A stretch of DNA of 38,650 nt, from the IMG/VR virus record IMGVR_UViG_3300010210_000001, positions 1 through 38,650 of that record. One strand, given 5' to 3'. Below, piece by piece: positions 16,987 to 25,346 of the stretch; position 1 is the stretch's first letter; every line of letters begins with the position of its first letter. Below the pieces are notes generated by a model that saw nothing but the letters and a program-made list of their open reading frames with translations, was not told where the DNA came from and searched no databases. The translations under genes were made by a program, and so were the position numbers. The DNA is from a virus.

Positions 16987-17060
16987 TCTCCTAGATTCTG
17001 ATCGTTCGCTGTCTGCGATGACTGCCAGCTACTGCTAGCGTTTAATCAGAATTTAGGAGA
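16987..17060 (-). promoter_or_regulatory. long hairpin covering the scaffold gene's ribosome site
   Basis: The arms 16987-17002 and 17045-17060 pair at 15 of 16 positions, with a 42-base loop. In the minus-strand mRNA the 3' arm contains TAGGAGA, the Shine-Dalgarno of the scaffold gene, ending four bases before its ATG. The loop can form a smaller inner stem (CGCT...AGCG). Reading this as translational control or an RNase III processing site is inference. Confidence 0.65.
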
Positions 17061-17097
17061 TGAAGTGTTTAACGGCAGGAATAATGTTTAAGTGCGA

Positions 17098-17475
17098 TTA
17101 GAAATGGTCGGGTTCAAATTGCACGGCCAATTCTTCAGCAGTAGGAGCTTCGGGCAAAGGCTCAGAAAATTTGACTTTCGCCTGACACAATTCAATTATG
17201 GAACGACACTGCATCCAGAAACCTAGAGGGTTGGATAGTTTTGGAACAATAAGGAGGGGATGAACGAACAAATCTGAATCCCCTGTGTCAAACTCCGCTC
17301 TCCAGTATCCAGTCTCACGCGCATTCTCTACAGCCGATTTTATATTTTGAAGCATCGCCCACTCATCAACGTCTTTGGAACGATCAAATTTACCGAAACT
17401 AGCTTTCACATCTCCATCTTTCCATTCAAGGTAAGCAACAAATGCTCCCGTGCGGTCTGTAATTGTAATTTTCAT
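17098..17475 (-). CDS. hypothetical protein coupled to the MuF protein
   Basis: 125 residues. The ATG overlaps the stop of the upstream MuF gene (TAATG), so the two are probably made together. It starts with a small beta-rich segment (KITITDRTGAFVAYLEWKDGD), followed by helices and an acidic C-terminus (PEAPTAEELAVQFEPDHF). No known family and no membrane segment. In phages whose MuF protein carries a toxin-like C-terminal domain, the next small gene is sometimes an immunity protein; the acidic character and tight coupling fit that, but a plain head accessory protein is equally possible. Confidence 0.55.
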   Translation of the reverse strand: MKITITDRTGAFVAYLEWKDGDVKASFGKFDRSKDVDEWAMLQNIKSAVENARETGYWRAEFDTGDSDLFVHPLLIVPKLSNPLGFWMQCRSIIELCQAKVKFSEPLPEAPTAEELAVQFEPDHF

Positions 17476-19688
17476 TAGAATTCTCCGGAAAGAAAAGCCC
17501 TAGTAAGCAAGAAATGCTCTCTATGGTTTAATATAAGATTTGTAGGGTTCAAAAACAAATTTCTAACTCCTTCCGTGAAAAACTCATTCGCTTTGAATTC
17601 TTTATCATTGATAACAACACCACCTTTCCCGTCAGGCATGACTTCCCATGGGTAAATACATCCAGTATAGTTTGTAACGAAACCGTCTTTCGCCACAACT
17701 ACCTTCTGCACAATTGCTTTTTTTTGACCATTGGGCAGAATTTCTATCCCCTTATAATATTTAACCTCAATTTCCTTCATGTTTTTCTTTATGAAAGTCG
17801 TAGCAATTTTGACCGACCTGTCATATTGCTCTTTTGGAAGTTGAAATTGAATGTGATGGGTATATTCATGAACGAGCGCATCAACATCATCAACATCCCA
17901 TTCGATTATTTTTGTTTTTTGACTATAGGAACTCTGAAGCTTCACGGGTGACTTTTTGATTTTTGTTACAAGCCCAGCAGGGTTCATTTTACCGGAAAGA
18001 AATGCAGAGTAGAAGTTTTCTACTTCTTTTGCCTTGGATTTGTGTTGGCTCAACTCCTGAGATAGTATGGTGCTAAAGTCCTGAATTTTTGTTGAATGAT
18101 TTCCCATCCCGATTTTGCTCAATAAATCATTGTGTTGCATCTGATCTTTCAATTGGTCCATGAATGCTTCACTCACTGCGCGACTTCCTGCAACTGACAG
18201 TTTATCACGAATGCGTTCAAATTCTTTAAGCTGACCTGGAAACGTTCGTTTATGCGATATTCTCAAAACAAGCTTTTCGTCTTCAATCGGTATTTCTTTT
18301 GGAAAGTCTTCGTTTAAGTAATCTCCGTATTTCCCCTTGAAATACTTCATTGCTGGCACTTTACGAAGTACTCTATTTAGGTCTCTTTCTCCCTGTTCAA
18401 TGATCTGATCATATGACTTTGGCTCAAAGTATCTTTTGCCTGGATTCGCTGTAGCCACATCCTTCAGAGTTTCGGACGCGTCGAAAAAATAAACTTGTTT
18501 CAACTGCTGGGAAGGCGATGCGAATGCAGGATTGTTGTATACCTTAGGCAGATACCCAGATTTAAGCTGTACCAGGCCACCTTTTGGCATTACCTTCTCC
18601 ATAGGCTTGCCTGCTGATAAATCCTGATTCATGGCCTTAAAAAGCCCCTGGTTTAGCTCCTCTTTTGATTGCTTGATTGGTTCTAACCCATAAATAGGCA
18701 TTAGCCTGGACTGGCCAAATGGATGGATAGGCAAAACTGGGGCGTTGACTTTGGAATAAACGCCCGGGCCAGCACCAGAATCCGCCTTAGCGAGTAAATC
18801 ACAAATATCATAGATATCATGCAACGGAGAAAGCCGAAAACGAAACCCCACACACTGCGGATCATTTTCTACGCGAGCCATTCGTCCAAGGTGAGCTGCT
18901 CTCTCTGTCTCTGTAAATGCAATGCGTTTGGCTGCATATCTGGTCTTTTCAAATACAGCTGTCCTGATAGCATCCTCTACTTTTCGTTTAGATCCAGATT
19001 CCACCGCATCTAACAGCTCATTGTAAGCTGCTTTCAAAGGTGCTGTCCGGAGAGTTTGAGTAGCACGACGCAGAGCCTTGACCTTTTTATCAACTCCTGG
19101 AATCAGCTCACCATCGATGCGCAGACGAGCCATTTTATCAAGCGACTGGTGGATCTCTTGTTTGTTCACTAGGTTGGCTTCAACAAAATCGCCGTATTTT
19201 CCTTTGATCCTCTTTCCATTGATAATCTTGGTACCGTATCCATACCCCTCATACAAGTCCAGAGCCAGCTTATCAGCTATTTCCTTCTGCCGGATTGCAC
19301 GACTCACGTTCGATTTGATGCCGTTTAGGGCTTCCTTGGATGCTCCGGTGGTCAGATTAGACAAACTAAGCCCTGAGGTATCCCAGGGCCGTTTTGTGAG
19401 TGTGTTTTCAAGTACTTTACGCTGTACTGGGCTGATAGTTGCATCCAAATCTATTCCATATCCCGCCAGCGTAGATTGGATCATAGCCGTTTTTACAGAG
19501 TCTCGAATCTCATCTGCAACTTTTAAGTCTCGAAAGCTTGACTCCAAAGCATCTTCAAATGGGATGCCATTCTGGTACCGGCGAAACACCTCCCCACGAA
19601 AACGCCGCGCAGCCTGGTCAATCTTAATTGAAGACTTTTGCAGAATGTCCTGGTAACTATCCCAGGATTTTTTCTCGTTAAGCTCCAA
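17475..19688 (-). CDS. MuF-type head morphogenesis protein with C-terminal HExxH metallopeptidase-like domain
   Basis: 737 residues, starting at TTG 19688, chosen because GAGGAG lies seven bases upstream in the portal gene tail and the first ATG is 67 codons later. The N-terminal ~335 residues match phage minor head (MuF-like) proteins that bind the portal: long helices, then ARVENDPQCVG, DIYDICDLLA and the end motif LPIHPFGQSRLMPI, the counterpart of P..H.NCRC. After a ~250-residue linker comes VHEYTHHIQ at 606-614, a clear HExxH zinc motif (His607, Glu608, His611), with a possible third ligand in ANEFFTEG at 700-707. MuF proteins are usually 300-500 residues, so about 400 extra residues form a cargo domain likely packaged in the head. 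Confidence 0.8.
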   Translation of the reverse strand: MELNEKKSWDSYQDILQKSSIKIDQAARRFRGEVFRRYQNGIPFEDALESSFRDLKVADEIRDSVKTAMIQSTLAGYGIDLDATISPVQRKVLENTLTKRPWDTSGLSLSNLTTGASKEALNGIKSNVSRAIRQKEIADKLALDLYEGYGYGTKIINGKRIKGKYGDFVEANLVNKQEIHQSLDKMARLRIDGELIPGVDKKVKALRRATQTLRTAPLKAAYNELLDAVESGSKRKVEDAIRTAVFEKTRYAAKRIAFTETERAAHLGRMARVENDPQCVGFRFRLSPLHDIYDICDLLAKADSGAGPGVYSKVNAPVLPIHPFGQSRLMPIYGLEPIKQSKEELNQGLFKAMNQDLSAGKPMEKVMPKGGLVQLKSGYLPKVYNNPAFASPSQQLKQVYFFDASETLKDVATANPGKRYFEPKSYDQIIEQGERDLNRVLRKVPAMKYFKGKYGDYLNEDFPKEIPIEDEKLVLRISHKRTFPGQLKEFERIRDKLSVAGSRAVSEAFMDQLKDQMQHNDLLSKIGMGNHSTKIQDFSTILSQELSQHKSKAKEVENFYSAFLSGKMNPAGLVTKIKKSPVKLQSSYSQKTKIIEWDVDDVDALVHEYTHHIQFQLPKEQYDRSVKIATTFIKKNMKEIEVKYYKGIEILPNGQKKAIVQKVVVAKDGFVTNYTGCIYPWEVMPDGKGGVVINDKEFKANEFFTEGVRNLFLNPTNLILNHREHFLLTRAFLSGEF

Positions 19689-19691
19689 ACT

Positions 19692-21185
19692 CTACTCCTC
19701 AACATTGTCAGAATCATCATTCTCAACAGTCTTTCCTGAACTAGCCTGTCCAAAGCCACCCATCACGCTTTCAGCATTTCTGCGTTCTTCATCCCACTTT
19801 TGCTGAAACTTAGTCAGCTTTTGAACTGTATCAGAGGAGGATTCAGAAAAGAGCCTTCTGATGACTTTCTTTCGAGTTTCCGACCGAACTTCAGGCGCAA
19901 GAGACAAGTCATCTGAAATTGCAGTTATAGCCATTTCAATAAATTCCATGATGTCATCATCACTAGAGAAATCAGTGTTGTAAATGACTTCAACCTCTGT
20001 TTCAATTCCCATGTAGAGACCGACCATCTCAGTCATCCAGCGCTCTAACGCTTCGCACTGGTGAGCCAGGTATTCAAGGGTTTCATTTCGGACACCTTTG
20101 TCTTGTTTTTTGGATTCGCCACTTTGAACTGTATTCCGGGTTCCCCACCACGCAACGGCATAGTGCAATACCAGTAGTTCAATGATTTTTCCACGTTCTT
20201 CCTGCATTAGGGTCGTTGGTTCGTTTGGTGGCGCAATCCATTGAGGCATTATTTTGCAATCATCATCAACCCTAAGACCTTTAGTTGTACCAACATCAAC
20301 GGCAATTTGTTTTTCTACATCTCCGTCAAGATTTATTTCGCTTCGCGGTTTTGAAATTGAGTTTGGCCCTATAAACACAGGGAAAGCGGTATCAGCGCAA
20401 TTGGATGCTATCCAGCTTGTCAAGTTATAAATCAGCTTACATGCCTGTAGAGCGTAGTTGTAATCGCTCTCTGGCAATTCAGCAGTTAAGTCCTCATCCA
20501 CACTCATCAAAGGGTATACCGGTACCCTGCCCAAAGCATTGGGGATTTCTTCCAACTTGTTTTTGATCTTATTCAGGTTCATGCCTGGCTGGTATTGACC
20601 TTTGGGACAAACGATATATTTCGTGGGTGTGTAGATTTTAGCAACATCAATCAGCCTGCCACGCTTGTCCTTGCCTTTGTCAAGCCAAACAAAACGCTCA
20701 ATTGTGCGCTGTGAGGTTAAAATCAGATCAATTAAGTACTCCGGTGTCACGCTGAAGAAATATGGGAGTAGCTTTGCCTGTACTAACTCAGATCGAAGTC
20801 TGCCAGCAATAGTATCATCCGGGTGATTCTCTGCAACCACAAACAACACACCATTCAAGCATGCTTGGCGCAGGAATCGAGGCATTTTAACCTGTAAGCT
20901 AGCTGCAGGAATGCCACCATCCACCATTTCAGACCATTCAGACAATACATCCTCCCCCTTCTTAAACTCACGCGTAGGTGGATCTCTGAAGATTGGACGA
21001 ACAGTGTTCATATCGATAAGGAGCTTTAAAAACCTGGGGAAAGCACCCAGTTTTCTTCTCTTATCATAAGCATCCTGCTCTTCACGCGGGTGCCGGATCA
21101 AGCCTGTATTGTCTATCGGGCTGTATGGCCCTGATAAGTTGTAGGCATTTCTCAAGTCTTTATATAAGTCGCGCTTGGTTGGCAT
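19692..21185 (-). CDS. portal protein
   Basis: 497 residues, lying between the large terminase and the MuF gene. The segment YDKRRKLGAFPRFLKLLIDMN near residues 40-60, the wing-domain stretch FSVTPEYLIDLIL, the region NALGRVPVYPLM, and a C-terminal helical tail rich in Asp/Glu (SDTVQKLTKFQQKWDEE) fit dodecameric portals of the DUF4055/DUF1073-like group. The portal is the channel for DNA packaging and ejection. The ATG follows GAGG; a small gene separates it from the terminase. Exact family is not certain, but role and order are. Confidence 0.8.
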   Translation of the reverse strand: MPTKRDLYKDLRNAYNLSGPYSPIDNTGLIRHPREEQDAYDKRRKLGAFPRFLKLLIDMNTVRPIFRDPPTREFKKGEDVLSEWSEMVDGGIPAASLQVKMPRFLRQACLNGVLFVVAENHPDDTIAGRLRSELVQAKLLPYFFSVTPEYLIDLILTSQRTIERFVWLDKGKDKRGRLIDVAKIYTPTKYIVCPKGQYQPGMNLNKIKNKLEEIPNALGRVPVYPLMSVDEDLTAELPESDYNYALQACKLIYNLTSWIASNCADTAFPVFIGPNSISKPRSEINLDGDVEKQIAVDVGTTKGLRVDDDCKIMPQWIAPPNEPTTLMQEERGKIIELLVLHYAVAWWGTRNTVQSGESKKQDKGVRNETLEYLAHQCEALERWMTEMVGLYMGIETEVEVIYNTDFSSDDDIMEFIEMAITAISDDLSLAPEVRSETRKKVIRRLFSESSSDTVQKLTKFQQKWDEERRNAESVMGGFGQASSGKTVENDDSDNVEE

Positions 21186-21192
21186 AGTTACC

Positions 21193-21426
21193 TCAATTCA
21201 GCTTTCCCAGCTGAGTCAAAACATCCACTTCTGAACTCATTTCAATGTCGTAGTGTGTAGAAACTTCAACTCCAGACGACACTTCATACATAATCCCATT
21301 TGGCCTCACAACAATCCCAGTTACCATTCTTTCAATTTGTTCTGGATCAATTTTCAGAAATATGCGTTGACCAATATCAAACATTCTCTGATTATAATGA
21401 TCAGTTACTGTGATTTTATCAGACAT
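21193..21426 (-). CDS. small hypothetical protein between terminase and portal
   Basis: 77 residues from ATG 21426, preceded by GAGG at eight bases; an in-frame TTG two codons earlier is less likely. The sequence is mainly beta (FDIGQRIFLKID, GIVVRPNGIMYEVSSGVEVSTHY), suggesting a small SH3-like barrel. It sits within the packaging block in the same direction, a place where small head-joining or regulatory proteins often occur. No family recognised. Confidence 0.6.
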   Translation of the reverse strand: MSDKITVTDHYNQRMFDIGQRIFLKIDPEQIERMVTGIVVRPNGIMYEVSSGVEVSTHYDIEMSSEVDVLTQLGKLN

Positions 21427-21439
21427 AATCAAATCCTCA

Positions 21440-23068
21440 TTACCATGATGTTCTTTGTTTGTCCCACCAGGTTAAAAACTGTACAATCGTATCCATTACA
21501 TCATCGTGAGCCACGTTCGGGAACTTCACAAGTTGCTTCATTGCAGTGCTCAACCAAATAGCAGCAGCTGGGAACCATAGTTCACCAGCTTCAATTCTAG
21601 GAGCCACAGCATTCAGGCGCACGGCCTTTGAGACTGAGGGCTTTTTAATTCCGATAATACCGGGCACACCTTTTTCTCTAAGAAGCTTGATCAGGGCGGG
21701 GCCGTTGGCTGCCTTCTCAATCAGGATTCCAACCGGTTTCCACTGCTTCCACAAACTCAGGACATTATCCCTGGTCTTTGTGATATCCCATTTTTTGTTT
21801 ATCACATCCAGCAAGTAAACATCCATGCCACGAACCCCGAGAACAGAGATTGCAGCATAATCCACTTTGTCTGGATTCTTGCTATCCTTGTCATCGTCAA
21901 AGGGGAGGTCGATGGAAAAATAGATGTGGAGGCCAGAGGGCAAATCCACATAACGTTTGATCCATTCACGCTTGATACGTCCACCCGCATAAGGTGCTGG
22001 GGTCTGGCCATATTGGCCCGCATACTCAAGACTTCCAAGAGTAGCTTCCAGATCACGCAGAATTTGCCGGTTCAAACGTTCAGGAAACAGCAAATCGTCA
22101 TCGTAGCGCTCTAGCAAAGCTTTCGGTGATACTCGCTCACAAGCTTCTACATCGGAAATTTCAGCAGGCAAGCAAATAAACTTCCATTTTTTATGAAAGT
22201 TCTCCAAATGCTCCTGTTTTTTTTCGATTTCCTCTGGGGTTTCCTGGGGAAGATCTTCCCCTAAAAGCCTTCCCGTTACATCAGATTCGTGCAAACGTTG
22301 CTGGATCAGTATTCTAACACCGTATTTCTGGTTATTTAAGCGAGTGCTGAGTGTTTTGGTCCAATGATCCCAGGCTAGCTTTCGCGCAGGCTCAGACTGT
22401 GATTCTTTTTGGCTCTGGAGGTCATCCCCAACAATGATATCTGCACCAAACCCTGTAGCAGATCCAGAGACAGAGGTAGAATACCGTTGCCCACCAGCTG
22501 TATTAGAAAAGTTGGTCTTCTGGCGCTGTGATCGATCCAAAACTACTGGAACTCGGTAACCACGATCAATCCCTCCAATTTCACCCCAGTTAAACTGGTA
22601 CCAGTTGGATAGAATTAGCTGTCTACAGCGTCTGGCATGATCCATAGAAAGATCATGAGAGTAGGAGCTGTTCAGAAACTTAAGGTATGGGCGCCGTGTC
22701 CATGTCCAGGCAGGAAGGCAAATAGAAACAATGAAGCTTTTCAGGCTTCGGGGTGGCACGTTGATCAGGATGTCTTGGGTTTTATTTTGGATCTGTACTG
22801 GTTTTCTGGACTTGTTTGAGTTCGTCAGCCTCATTACTGGCCAGCGCTTGACCTCTGTTTCAATTACTGAACAAATCTCTTGTATATGCCAATTGTCCTG
22901 AAACTCTGTGGTTGGTTCGAGCACTCGGAAAGCTCTCCGGACAAAGGCCTCTAAAGAATCCTCGTACAGGGAGCGCTTCTCAATGAGTCGCAGGTACTTG
23001 CGAAGCTTCTCCCGGTCGGCATCACTCTGAGCCAGGTTTAACATCTGCTGAATCTTACGACTATTCAT
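21440..23068 (-). CDS. terL: terminase large subunit
   Basis: 542 residues from the ATG at 23068 (GAGGAAG upstream), overlapping the small-subunit gene by 8 bases. It powers DNA packaging and cuts the concatemer. The ATPase domain has a Walker A-type NVPPRSLKS at 103-111 and a Walker B stretch DIIVGDDL at 210-217, followed by the coupling region LIQQRLHESDVTG. The C-terminal nuclease domain begins around 390 with IYFSIDLPFDDD and contains GILIEKAANGPALI and, near the end, VAHDDVMDTIVQF, whose acidic residues are probable metal ligands. Length is normal for the family. Confidence 0.93.
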   Translation of the reverse strand: MNSRKIQQMLNLAQSDADREKLRKYLRLIEKRSLYEDSLEAFVRRAFRVLEPTTEFQDNWHIQEICSVIETEVKRWPVMRLTNSNKSRKPVQIQNKTQDILINVPPRSLKSFIVSICLPAWTWTRRPYLKFLNSSYSHDLSMDHARRCRQLILSNWYQFNWGEIGGIDRGYRVPVVLDRSQRQKTNFSNTAGGQRYSTSVSGSATGFGADIIVGDDLQSQKESQSEPARKLAWDHWTKTLSTRLNNQKYGVRILIQQRLHESDVTGRLLGEDLPQETPEEIEKKQEHLENFHKKWKFICLPAEISDVEACERVSPKALLERYDDDLLFPERLNRQILRDLEATLGSLEYAGQYGQTPAPYAGGRIKREWIKRYVDLPSGLHIYFSIDLPFDDDKDSKNPDKVDYAAISVLGVRGMDVYLLDVINKKWDITKTRDNVLSLWKQWKPVGILIEKAANGPALIKLLREKGVPGIIGIKKPSVSKAVRLNAVAPRIEAGELWFPAAAIWLSTAMKQLVKFPNVAHDDVMDTIVQFLTWWDKQRTSW

Positions 23069-23459
23069 CGTCTTCTTCCTCATCCAGCATCTGCTCAATT
23101 GCACTCAGTTGGCTACTGAGAGGGCTCTCAAGGTCTTTCTTTTCCCGGACATTATGATCATGAGAAAGCAAAAGCGCAGAAATCTTTGAGGTGTACTCAC
23201 CTGTAAGCCCTCCCTCCTGCAGAGCTGCCTTCTGTACGTCCTTAAACAGCTCATATGCCTCAGCAAAACTTTTTGATCGCGCCTGTAAGTCTTTTAGTCG
23301 CTTGCTTGGGAATCCGTGTTTATAGCAAAAACGCTCGATAAATAAATATTTACGAGCCTCTTCGCGGTCTTCAAGTTCTGCTAAATTTCCAACCCAAGTC
23401 AGTAATTTCTCAGCAAGCTCATCCGCGTACTTCTTTGTATAGGATCTTGGTCTTGCCAC
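23061..23459 (-). CDS. terS: terminase small subunit
   Basis: 132 residues beginning at a GTG (MARPRSYT). Small terminase subunits recognise the packaging site and load the large subunit. Helical N-terminus with Lys/Arg and a likely helix-turn-helix (about 45-65, RFCYKHGFPSKRLKDLQ), a central helix pair, and a very acidic C-terminus (LDEEEDDE) likely to contact the large subunit. It overlaps the large-subunit gene. The GTG lies at the base of a nine-pair hairpin, so its start is probably controlled. No in-frame ATG is found near; an out-of-frame ATG overlaps the GTG. Confidence 0.8.
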   Translation of the reverse strand: MARPRSYTKKYADELAEKLLTWVGNLAELEDREEARKYLFIERFCYKHGFPSKRLKDLQARSKSFAEAYELFKDVQKAALQEGGLTGEYTSKISALLLSHDHNVREKKDLESPLSSQLSAIEQMLDEEEDDE

Positions 23460-23477
23460 ATCCTAAAAGTGGCAAGA
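23451..23477 (-). promoter_or_regulatory. hairpin covering the terS start codon
   Basis: Perfect nine-base inverted repeat (TCTTGCCAC / GTGGCAAGA) with a nine-base loop. In the mRNA the AGGA ribosome site is in the loop and the GTG start is the first triplet of the 3' arm. It could block terS translation, or serve as a protein-binding operator or packaging-site element. Confidence 0.7.
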
Positions 23478-23515
23478 AAGGAATATTTTCGCAGGAATAA
23501 AGATTTTTAACGCTC

Positions 23516-23545
23516 ATTATACGAAAATTATTAGAATTTAAGCAA
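23516..23545 (-). promoter_or_regulatory. late operon promoter
   Basis: On the minus strand, TTGCTT (23545-23540) and a perfect TATAAT (23521-23516) are spaced by 18 bases, about 55 bases upstream of the terS start. Transcription would begin near 23509 and include the terS hairpin in the leader. No other good promoter is seen ahead of the late genes. Confidence 0.65.
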
Positions 23546-23565
23546 TTCAACCAGAGAGGCTCTAT

Positions 23566-24633
23566 ATGGATTTTTCAGATAAAATATATGAAATTGCAAA
23601 AAGATTACCTTCAACCCTGGAACACATCCAGACAGAAGAAGCAACAAAAAACGCCTTAATCATGCCCTTTATTTCGGCCCTTGGTTATGATGTTTTTAAC
23701 CCAACTGAGGTAGTTCCTGAATTCACAGCAGACATTCCCGAACTTAAGAAAGGTGAAAAAGTTGACTACGCGCTAAAAAAGAATAATCAGATTATAATTC
23801 TTATCGAATGTAAACCTCATAATGCAATACTTTCAGAAGGTTACACTGCACAGCTGTATCGCTATTTTAGTGTTGTTGAAGCGCGTTTTGCAATTCTAAC
23901 AAACGGTATTGAATATCATTTCTTCAGCGATATAAAAACACCGAACGTAATGGATAAAAATCCCTTTTTCACATTCGACATACGCGCAATTTCTGACCAG
24001 AAGATCGACGAATTGAAAAAATTTACTAAAGCTTCATTTGATCTAGATGAAATTATTGATGTTGCTTCAGATCTAAAGTATTCAAAGGACATCAAAGAAC
24101 TTTTCCTGAAAGAAGTAAGCGCACCAAGCGATGCTTTTACAAGACACTTTGCCAGTAGCGTCTATGATGGTCGCCTCACAGCAAGCAATCTTGAAAAGTT
24201 TAAACTTATCGTGAAAAAGACCCTTAATCAGGTCATAACCGATAAAATATCTGAACGCTTAAATGCAGCTCTACAGGAGCAACAAGAAGAGCAAAATCAA
24301 ATCGACGAGCAAACAGAGCCAGAAGAATTGCCGGAGAACGGTATAATCACAACCCAAGACGAAATTGATGGATTCAACATCATAAAATCTATATGCAGAA
24401 AGTGGGTTTCTGCCGAGCGAATTTTCATGAGAGACACTAAATCTTATTGTGGCGTATTACTTGATGACAACAATAGAAAGCCAATCGCGCGCATGCACTT
24501 CAATACTGATAAAAAACAAGTTGAGCTGTTCAATCAGAATAAAGAAGGTGAAAAAATACCCATAAGCTCATTGGATGAAATTTTTGATTTCGAAGAAAAA
24601 TTTAAGTCTTTGATTGAATTCTACGAATCTTAA
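23566..24633 (+). CDS. HsdR_N-like PD-(D/E)XK nuclease domain protein (COG4748-type)
   Basis: 355 residues. The N-terminus matches the nuclease part of type I restriction R subunits without the motor: EEATKNALIMPFISALGYD at about 24-42, then Asp67 in KVDYALK and Glu81-x-Lys83 in LIECKPHN, the PD-(D/E)XK active site, then YTAQLYRYFSV and the ILTNG turn. A Gln/Glu-rich linker (about 243-275) leads to a C-terminal domain with SICRKWVSAERIFMRD that recurs in this group. Such stand-alone proteins are common in prophages. The gene is divergent from the late operon and its stop overlaps the convergent outer-membrane gene by 4 bases. Likely cargo expressed in the lysogen; role in defence or exclusion is inferred. 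Confidence 0.75.
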   Translation: MDFSDKIYEIAKRLPSTLEHIQTEEATKNALIMPFISALGYDVFNPTEVVPEFTADIPELKKGEKVDYALKKNNQIIILIECKPHNAILSEGYTAQLYRYFSVVEARFAILTNGIEYHFFSDIKTPNVMDKNPFFTFDIRAISDQKIDELKKFTKASFDLDEIIDVASDLKYSKDIKELFLKEVSAPSDAFTRHFASSVYDGRLTASNLEKFKLIVKKTLNQVITDKISERLNAALQEQQEEQNQIDEQTEPEELPENGIITTQDEIDGFNIIKSICRKWVSAERIFMRDTKSYCGVLLDDNNRKPIARMHFNTDKKQVELFNQNKEGEKIPISSLDEIFDFEEKFKSLIEFYES

Positions 24634-25346
24634 AATTTCCACACTTGAACACTCATAAGCCACTGAAAATAATGCTCTCCAAACATCGCTTGGGCTCCTA
24701 TTCTCCAGTATGATAGGTAAAAGCCGAAGCGGTGGGGTGAGAATGTTGTGGCTTGTGGTGGGCCTGTGATTTGTAAAACATTATTGCCATCAATAAACAA
24801 AATCGAATCACTATGAGAAGCCATATCTGCATAATAATTACAATCATAAGTGGTTAACATAGGATTCCCATTTTCATCACAATAGTTTTGAGTAACAAGT
24901 TGCTTCGCACTCTTTGAATCATTAAATCCAAAATCAGAAAAAGCGTAGGCATACTCAGCACCTAAACTTAAATCAGCTGGACCCAGTTCAATTTTCACAC
25001 CAGCCCCGATCTGAGGCTGATGATGCCAAAAAACTGTATTTTCAGGTAAATTCGTCTCCACTTTTGAAGGTTTAGACCAGTAGGCAAAACTATATCCCAG
25101 TCGAGCGTATACCGGATAGTCCTCATTATCCCAAGAAAGAAAAAATGCTGGAGAGTATACCGCGTAGTCTTCCCACTTCCAAATATTTTTAGTAATAGAA
25201 ACACCTTCTTCATTCTCTATGATTACAGATCCGTCATAAACATACTGCCACGAAGTACTAATCCCAGATCCAACCTCAACACCAAAATTATTCTGGCTAA
25301 AAACCAACTGGGAAAGTAAACTGATTATTAAAAATAATTTTCTCAT
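24630..25346 (-). CDS. outer-membrane beta-barrel protein, lysogenic cargo
   Basis: 238 residues with a clear signal peptide (MRKLFLIISLLSQLVFS, cleavage around 18) and alternating hydrophobic/aromatic strands (PVYARLGYSFAYW, LSLGAEYAYAF, RFGFYLSYWRIGAQ). The last residue is Phe after SVQVWK, a typical barrel assembly signal. It therefore goes to the host outer membrane, implying a diderm host. Good GAGAGGA ribosome site. It lies apart from the phage operons and overlaps the convergent nuclease gene, so it is a likely moron that changes the cell surface, for instance to hide or replace a phage receptor. The two Cys at about 161 and 175 could pair. No named family. Confidence 0.7.
   Translation of the reverse strand: MRKLFLIISLLSQLVFSQNNFGVEVGSGISTSWQYVYDGSVIIENEEGVSITKNIWKWEDYAVYSPAFFLSWDNEDYPVYARLGYSFAYWSKPSKVETNLPENTVFWHHQPQIGAGVKIELGPADLSLGAEYAYAFSDFGFNDSKSAKQLVTQNYCDENGNPMLTTYDCNYYADMASHSDSILFIDGNNVLQITGPPQATTFSPHRFGFYLSYWRIGAQAMFGEHYFQWLMSVQVWKF

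Noticed and set aside
19078-19656. 192-codon open frame opposite the MuF gene
   Set aside because: Antisense to a well-supported gene, no recognisable domain and no promoter or ribosome site.
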